In this document: positions 57,452-64,000 of the stretch, piece by piece
How the letters are laid out: each line of letters begins with the position of its first letter
Numbering within the stretch: position 1 is the first letter of the stretch
NCBI GenBank assembly: GCA_018873225.1
Contig: JAEILZ010000002.1
Location: 4,278,001-4,342,000 of the forward strand
From: [Phialemoniopsis] sp. UDSM-2020
Taxonomy: Eukaryota; Ascomycota; Sordariomycetes; Thyridiales; Thyridiaceae
DNA length: 64,000 nucleotides
Direction: 5' to 3'
Notes under the pieces: model-generated
Databases searched by the model: none
What the model saw: the letters and a program-made list of their open reading frames with translations, nothing else
What the model was told of the DNA's origin: nothing
Translations under genes and position numbers: made by a program

Positions 57452-59470
57452 TCACCTGACATACTCGTAGTGTGCTGCCTCTGGGTCGACCTGCTTGCCA
57501 TCGGACCTGAGAGCCCGCCTGTCCCCTTCCATGGCCGCAATACGCGCGCCAATGCCGTGAGTCTCGGCCTTGCTAAACTGCCAGGCCCAGAGTTTTCGCT
57601 ACAGAGTAGAGATTAGCAGCTGCATGTACCTGAGATATTGGGCAAACTCACCTCAAATAACTCATCAACCTCTTCGAGTGATCGGCCTTTCAGCTCGGGC
57701 GTGAAGAACACAAAGAAGAAGAACGAGATAGCTGCCAGGCCCATGAAGATGTACCCCACTTTGGCACCGAGTTGGATGTGCGGTCCGGCCTGCAAGTAGG
57801 GTGTAAAGAACGTGACGAGGAAGGCTGATAGGACGTCGATGACGACGCCCCAGCCCATCAGCTTCTTTCGCATCTGGGTGCCGCCAATCTCCGAGCCAAT
57901 CAACCAGCATTGACTGGCCACACCCAGCTTGCACACGCCGTTGAGAAGGATCACCGAGGCAATGACGACATTGGAGTCCGTCGCGTTTTCATTGGCACCA
58001 GGCTTGGAGCCGATGCCTCCGATGAGCGCGGAGAACATGGTAGCCAGTGCAGCGCCAATGTAGCACAGCGTGCGGCGGCCGATGATATCAGTCGTGAGGG
58101 TAGCGATGATGCAGCCGCATAGACCGGCGAGGGCGATCAGGATGGAGTATGTAAAGGTACGGTCGGATGCGAGGCCCATTGACGCGAAGAAACTGAAACA
58201 ATTCGGTCAGCAATGTACCCAAAAGGCCATAAATTGAAATTCTACTCACGAAGGGCCATAGGAGTTCGCAAACTGTTGGCCTGTCGTCTGCTGGAAGAAG
58301 AAAAGAACAGTAATGATCTGAAAAATGAGGATTAGTGTATGCTAAATCGACACCGTCTGTACTATGGCACTTACTATAGTCCGGTTGAGGTACGTCTTGG
58401 AGAAGAGATCACTCCACGAGCCGTGATTGAGACCCTTGGTCTCATGGATAGCCTGTTCAAAGGCATCGACCTCGCGGGCCAGGTGGCCATTCTCGTAGTG
58501 ACTCTTGGGCCGAATGCGACTCATGCTCTTCACGGCGTCATCCTGTATGCGTTTCGGTCAGTCTCTCGTCATCACTGGGTGTTCACCGGGGTAGAGTGGT
58601 GGTACCTTGCGGTCATGTGTGATCAACCACCGAGGCGATTCGATGCAGAATGGCACGCCCATGAGAAGCACAACAGCCGGGATCATCTGCATAGCGACGG
58701 GGATCATCCATCCCTTGGCAGCTGTCTCATTGGCGTATGCTCGGCTCATACCCGAGCCCCAGATGCTACCAAGGTGGACAAGAACTTGGACATTGCCGGC
58801 AAAGAAGCCTCGGAGAGGCGCCGGTGCGAGCTCGGCTTGGTATTGGGGGATGGTAGGCTCGACAATGCCGACAGCCATGTAGGCAAAGACGCGTCCAATA
58901 GAGAACTGAATCCAGCTATGTGCCGAGATTTCAACTGTTCCTGGTCAGTATCGTAGGAGCACGCACGACTAGCTGTCAACTCCTAGTAGACAGACGAGGC
59001 CATGCAAGGTGACAGGGGTTAGGGGCGAGGGAGCGTACGTATAACTGCAACAATCTGAATCACAGCAGCGATCATGACCGTCTTCTTGAACCCTAGACGC
59101 TCTACCAGGGGCTCGAAGATTGCACATCCGACTAGTTTACCGGTCCAGTTTACTTGCCACAAGTTAGAAGGGGCCTGCACGCGCCCTAGACGCCAGACTC
59201 TGAGCCTTACCGGAGTTCATGATGCTCTTTCTGCTAGTAGAGAGACCATACGTGCCGTTTGGCTTGACTTCGCCGAACTGACGCAGAAAGCTTGGCAGCG
59301 CTTGGAGCGACCCAAAGGAGGCAGTGTCGCTGTGAGTCGTCAACACAAGTCATTGCCATACCATTGTCAGGTATTCAGACTCACATGCCAAAGAGAACAT
59401 TGCCGACATTGAAGATCAAGCAGCAGTACACCATGAACGGCGTCACGTTTTTCCAGTCGGAGAGCTTCAT
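57452..59470 (-). CDS. MFS sugar transporter (alpha-glucoside/hexose permease type)
   Basis: Eight exons (59470-59385, 59329-59211, 59152-59039, 58934-58606, 58542-58375, 58317-58250, 58192-57652, 57598-57452) give 523 aa. Sugar-porter signatures are clear: GRVFAYMAVGIVEPTIPQYQ, CIESPRWLI, FFFQQTTGQQFANSYG, TTDIIGRRTLCYIG and PELKGRSLEEVDELFE. Twelve membrane segments are expected. The C-tail RKLWAWQFSKAETHGIGA resembles fungal maltose/alpha-glucoside permeases more than hexose carriers, but the sugar cannot be fixed. Several small exons were recovered only from splice phases. The start is MKLSDW; an ATG in the same frame at 59632 would add 54 residues unlike the family. It is divergent from the TfdA-type dioxygenase. 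Confidence 0.9.
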
Positions 59471-60204
59471 CGTGTCTGTCCTTGGGATCGGAAAAGTGTT
59501 GAGAGGGTTTGGGAGAGAAGTGTTGTGCTCTTCGTAGAGAGGATAGAGAGAACAGAATGCCTCTTTGAAATCCCGGGGAAGTCTGGGGAAATATGGAGCA
59601 TCCTGGGGACTCAGGGGAAGGCTAGGTATCATCGCGGTGATTGGAAATTGCCTCGAAAGCAGGAATACCCTCGGTAACCAGTAGAAATCAGGGATTAATC
59701 ATCTCAGGAAGCCGAAGAGGACGATGACGCGATCGGCTGGAGATAGTTGGCGACCCAGCCTGCCAGGAGTCGTGGGAAACGCTCCATCGAGTTCCAACCG
59801 ATCCTGCCGATGTGCTCCCAAGTGGGGATGATCGGCATCGTCCCACACTCACGAGTGTATGCTTACACCCAGGTCTCGAAGGAGCTAGCAGAAGTACAAA
59901 TGTACTAGCAATGTAAGGGTGCTTTTAGTCGTGAGATGTGATGGCTGGGGCGTAGTCGTGTTAGGGCGCCCTACCCCAGTGCATCTACCCCGGTGTCTAC
60001 ACCCTTCCATCCGACCCAGCAGGCCTATTGCTTGCCTGAGTGTCACAAGCACCGACGTCGGTTGATGGAGAGGAGCATAAATGTACGACACTCTACCGTC
60101 GTGATGTGGGGTAAAGCTATCAAATAATGCATATTCTGTCCATCAATTGAAGCTCGATTCGGGAAGCACTCAAGAGAACATCTGCACGGCTCGTACCACA
60201 CACC
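59471..60204. promoter_or_regulatory. Divergent promoter, sugar transporter/dioxygenase
   Basis: A 734 bp region between divergent starts. It should contain both promoters. No other gene is supported. Confidence 0.5.
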
Positions 60205-61543
60205 ATGTCTCCAGCTCGCATTGAAGAGGCCATCCAAGAGCCGACAGACTTCTTCGAGCCCAAGGCGGCAAACAAAGCCATCTTCCACGATGGATTCAAG
60301 ACGTCGGGCCAGCAAGCCCCGATATACTCACTAGTGCAGCCATATGAGAACTTCCCCAAGGAGATAACGGGACCGACAGTATGGAAGGCTGAGGACTTCC
60401 GGAACAGCCCGGAGAGATGGACCCATCAGTTTACGGAGGAAGAAGTAGCAGAGATCAGCTCCGCCGCCGACCGGTTCATCGAGTCCGGGATCCCGTTGAC
60501 CGGTATCACCAAGGTTCGCACCATGAAAGTCATCCATGGCGAACTTGTCAACTAACCTGTATAGGATCGCTTTCCTCTCCCTATTGTTTCTGCCCGCATG
60601 CAGGCTCTGAAGAAGATCCTCGTCGACGGACAAGGCTTCTTTCTATTCAAGGGCCTCCCGGTTCAGGCATGGGGTAACCAGAAATCAGCTACTGCCTACA
60701 TGGGTCTTGGCACCCATCTCGGTTACTTCACTAGCCAGAACAGTCGAGGTCACGTCCTCGGCCACGTCAAGGATCTCGGCGAGGACCCTACTCAGACTGA
60801 CAAGGTTCGGATCTACCGGACCAATGCCAGGTACGTGAAGGCTCTGCCATCTCCTTGTGGGCCATACTGATCCCATGAACAGGCAGTACTTCCATACGGA
60901 TGCGTCCGATCTCGTAGGTCTGCTCTGCATGGCTAAGGCGATGGAGGGAGGAGAGTCGGACATTGTATCGATGCACCACGTCTTCAATGTCTTGCAGCGA
61001 GAGCACCCAGATGTAGCTAAGACCCTGTGCGAGCCCATCTGGTATCTTGATCGGAAGGGTGAGGTCTCCGAGGGACAGAAGCCCTGGATCCGCGCCAGTG
61101 TCTTCTATATGGAGCACGATCCGGAAGGCACACCTCGTTTATATGGCAAGTTCGATCCGATGAATGTGACCTCTCTCGTGAGGTATCAGACGGGACCCGA
61201 CGCCCAGATCCCGCCTGTCTCTGAGGCGCAGCGCAAGGCTATGGACGTGCTGGAGCAGGTCTGCCTGCGTGAGTCGCTACACATGATCCTCGCACCGGGA
61301 GACATCCAGATCCTCAGTAATGCGCAGGTGTTCCATGCACGCACCGCATACAAGGACTATGCTCCAGGGACACGAGATGAGAACGGACAGCTTCGGCCAC
61401 GGCGCCATTTGATGAGGCTTTGGCTTTCGGTTCCACTAGACGAGGGTGGCTGGAAGTTGCCCTATCCAGATGCCAAGCTGAAGAAACGAGGTGGCATTCA
61501 AGTTAATGACACACCGCCAGTCTGTCCTCTGGACGCGGAATAG
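60205..61543 (+). CDS. TfdA/TauD-family 2-oxoglutarate-dependent dioxygenase
   Basis: Three exons (60205-60513, 60565-60830, 60883-61543) give 411 aa. The iron triad is visible: His196-x-Asp198 in YFHTDASD (just after the intron 2 join) and His343 in QVFHARTAY, with Arg370 (HLMRLWL) as the 2-oxoglutarate anchor. The family hydroxylates small acids or amines (taurine, 2,4-D, sulfonates, trimethyllysine-like compounds) with release of CO2 and succinate. Fungal relatives are widespread and mostly uncharacterised. No targeting signal is seen, so it is likely cytosolic. Intron 1 starts with the weak donor GTTCGC but has an ACTAAC branch point and a TATAG acceptor. Confidence 0.92.
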
Positions 61544-62170
61544 GATAGAACAACATTGACAGAAAGTAGTCGCAAAGTATTCCATGTTTTTGAGGGGAGA
61601 TTGAAGTATTATACACCGTTCATCAGGGTCATAATAACATACTAGCATTGTGTAAACAAATTTAATTCTCCCCAAGTTCCAGTCAACCACTCTCGTGTGT
61701 CGCACAACATTGCAAGAAGGCTTGCGTAGACAGAACGACAGATGCTGGAGTGGTTTCCTTGTTCAATTCGCTCTTCGATTATATTTAGACAGATCAGCAG
61801 AATGCTTCCATGTTGATTGCTCGGCAGAGAAGATTGACCATCATCAGTGTTGGAACCCGGGATGCCGAACCGAGGTGCCGAGTGGACAGAAGCAAGACCT
61901 CTCACAGTTCATACTGAGCCCTCGTGGGTGATTTAGAGGGGAATTTGATACTGTCGTGAATAGAATGAATGAGATCATCAGCTCCGAGCTCTCGGACAGA
62001 GTTCTTGTCAAAAAGTATTGAGAGTCCAAGACAGGCTCCTGCCGATAAAGGCTGCAACAACATAATCATTCTTGTTCTCTGCTTCCTTGAATACTAAACA
62101 TCAAAATAGCGACTGACTCACGCTTCCAAGAAGTTCAAATACCCCGAGACAAGGGCTCATAATTGCCAAC
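61544..62170. other. Intergenic spacer
   Basis: A 627 bp AT-leaning gap that holds the dioxygenase 3' UTR and the promoter of the next secreted protein. Nothing else is recognised. Confidence 0.5.
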
Positions 62171-62720
62171 ATGCGCTTCTCCGCTGTAGTTCTCCTCGGA
62201 GCCTTGACAGGGGTCCTGGCCATTCCCTCCCCCGACAAAGCTGCCCTGCAAGGTAGATCTGGCCATTGTTCTCGTGAGTAAGCTCTGAGCTAATAATTGA
62301 TCAACAGACCGCGAAGAACGATGCGAGATAGGCGCGATGCATCGTACCAACTGGATCGAACTGGGCCTGAAGCGCTTCCGCACCGAGTTCCGCGCCACCG
62401 GCACCAAGCCAGAGCGCTTCTGTCACTACTATTATGAAGCCACCAAGAAAGCCTTGGTGCGGACCAATACTCAGTGGTTTGTGGAGAAGTTCAAGAATGG
62501 CGACACCCGATACCTAGTCGACTCGAGCAGACTGAATATCGGCGACCCAAAGGGGAATCTCGAAGACGACATTGCCGATGCCCTACGCGCATGGAATAAC
62601 GGCATTGCAGAGCACGAGAAGAAGAAGTGCGGAATTATGGAGCCGTGGAAGCCTGACCGCTCAGATGGCGGCGGGAGGCTGTCCCGTGAAACCCTTCCGG
62701 GAATCAAGGATCCGTGGTAG
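62171..62720 (+). CDS. Small secreted protein, unknown function
   Basis: Two exons (62171-62252, 62308-62720; 55 bp intron) give 164 aa. The signal peptide MRFSAVVLLGALTGVLAIPS is encoded on the first exon, and a cut after Ala17 is likely. The mature chain is rich in Lys, Arg, Glu and Trp, with three cysteines (EERCEIG, ERFCHYY, KKKCGI), an odd number. A conserved-looking core is FCHYYYEATKKALVRTNTQWF. No enzyme motif is recognised; it could be an effector or surface-associated protein. The last exon alone has an open frame from an internal ATG, which would miss the secretion signal. Confidence 0.8.
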
Positions 62721-62886
62721 AATGCGGAGAGCGGTGCCTCAAGACACTGATGAGTGTTATGTTTGGGTGATATCGGCAGCAGTGGATCTTATGGGTGATT
62801 TACAATGCGGGTGAGACGGATTTCAATACAATATTTCTACACACTTGCGTTGATACTCTATCTCCCACGTCCCATTGTAAAGTCTT

Positions 62887-64000
62887 TCAGGGGAACTGAT
62901 GAGGAAGTGACCCAAAATCACCAAGTTGCGACGTCCCGACCCAGGGCAGCAACCCTTCCCCCTCCATACCCGACCCGAGCACCGTCTCAGCTGGCTGCCA
63001 GTCCCACGCGAGGTCCGGCATGAAGAACATATCGAGGCTATGCTCGAAGTCGTCTGTGGTTTCGTAGAGACTGGTGTCTGGAGTCGCATGTTGCTCGTCT
63101 GTTGTGATATTGCGAAAGGCTGGTACTGCACGCGTGGTCTCGTCCGGGCTTTGCGTGTGCGTAGACGGCGAGATGGTGTTCTCTGGCGCATGTCTCTCGG
63201 GTATGTCGTTGCGAGCCATACGGTATATCGACAGCGGATTCAGTACGTAGTCCGGTGCAGTCTGGGCGGGCGTACCCGGTGCTGTTCTCCTTGCTGGGTC
63301 GAGCACGGCCAGGTAAGGATCGTCTAGGACGATGCTCGGCCAGGGTCGAATACTGGTCGAGTCAACTCCCAACTTCTCGAGCATTGCCTCTGCTGCATGG
63401 GCCTGTATGTTTGAGTTAGATGCGAGGAGCAAAGCCAAGGACTAGCGGTCATGAACTCACGAGACCATCCGCGACTGCATTGGTAGCCCTCATCGCTTTG
63501 AGGGCTTTGACGTTGCTCTGCAGATACGGTATGGTTTTGATGACGAGCTGTTTCTTAGTCTGGTCTGTCGGATCGACCAGCTGGGTGAGGTAGTAGAGCA
63601 TAATTCGGTTGCTGTCATAAGCGATAGTGGGCAGCCATGTATCGCCAATAACTTGGGGTCCATGCCTCTCCGCCTCGGCGATGATGGCTGCAAGAGTCCT
63701 CGCAGCCTTGAACAGTCTCCACTGCAACTCTTTCTGGAACTCGCTCTGGTCAGGCGGAAATTGGAACGCTGATCTGAGCTTGTATAAGGCTGGTGCCCCC
63801 AGCCGATAAAGGTCACAGAGAGTTTGGTGGAAAGCGCAGTGCAAGAGACAGAGTGCCCCAAGTTGCGAAGACTCCTCGCGTATGTAAATGGCCGCAGGGG
63901 TGAATTTGAGGTTGTCCGGCAGGCACTCGTACCAGCTCTGCAACTCCCGGTCCAGCAGTGCATACTCCGAATCCGGAAGCCACGGCACCTTTGCCTTATC
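62887..64000 (-). CDS. Fungal-specific transcription factor, C-terminal part (cut by window edge)
   Basis: Two exons are visible (>64000-63461 and 63402-62887), giving 352 codons of the C-terminal half; the gene continues beyond the right edge. The segment SEYALLDRELQSWYECLPDNLKFTPAAI and the following LLHCAFHQTLCDLYRL are typical of the fungal-specific regulatory (middle homology) domain found in Zn2Cys6 and some C2H2 regulators. The C-terminus is Pro/Thr/Asp-rich and acidic with aromatic residues, fitting an activation domain. The DNA-binding domain is outside the window, so the zinc-cluster class is inferred. Confidence 0.85.

Noticed and set aside
59471..59632. Upstream in-frame ATG for the sugar transporter
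   Set aside because: It would add 54 Pro-rich residues; family members begin close to the first membrane segment, as with the chosen start.

Overview
The window is chromosomal DNA of a filamentous ascomycete (Pezizomycotina; a Sordariomycete is my best guess, with no species call). The support is direct: almost every gene has several 50-115 bp introns with GTRNGT donors, CTRAC-type branch points and YAG acceptors, and the gene families are typically fungal (Zn2Cys6 regulators, Dal5-type MFS carriers, an NRPS-like A-T-R reductase, a Goodbye-NACHT-ankyrin receptor, a CBM1 xylanase). I rebuilt 27 protein-coding genes, one cut by the right edge. For every multi-exon gene I list exons whose phases join into one open frame. 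No rRNA, tRNA, CRISPR array or intact transposon was recognised.

Layout. (1) 0.4-17.4 kb is a tight block of small-molecule genes: an ACS-family MFS importer, a sorbitol/xylitol-type zinc dehydrogenase, an aldo-keto reductase, a type-B carboxylesterase, a metal amidohydrolase, a PLP aminotransferase, a Dal5-like importer and a Zn2Cys6 regulator. Genes alternate between divergent promoters and short convergent gaps, which suggests a co-regulated uptake and degradation module. (2) 19.7-25 kb holds a dienelactone-hydrolase/SnoaL-like protein, a secreted CBM9-like protein, a haem aldoxime dehydratase and a small secreted protein. (3) 26.3-31 kb holds a long cytosolic-type tyrosinase and a secreted V8/trypsin-like protease. 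(4) 32-37 kb holds two divergently transcribed His-rich stress-type proteins and a membrane protein of unknown function. (5) 37.3-41 kb is an NRPS-like carboxylate reductase (A-T-R). (6) 43.2-47 kb is a Goodbye-NACHT-ankyrin NLR, followed by an F-box-like protein. (7) 49.4-55 kb holds a secreted GMC oxidoreductase, a six-cysteine secreted protein and a 14-TM DHA2 exporter. (8) 55.1-64 kb holds a GH11-CBM1 xylanase, a sugar transporter, a TfdA-type dioxygenase, a small secreted protein and the C-terminal part of a second Zn2Cys6-type regulator.

How it fits together. At least seven products carry signal peptides (CBM9-like, three small cysteine-containing proteins, protease, GMC oxidoreductase, xylanase). 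With the sugar permease this suggests a plant-associated or plant-degrading lifestyle. The reductase, tyrosinase, GMC oxidase and exporter could serve an aromatic metabolite pathway, but they are spread over 30 kb among unrelated genes, so a biosynthetic cluster is inference only. The best-supported functional module is the 3-17 kb block, where an amidohydrolase lies tail-to-tail with an aminotransferase that is divergent from an importer.
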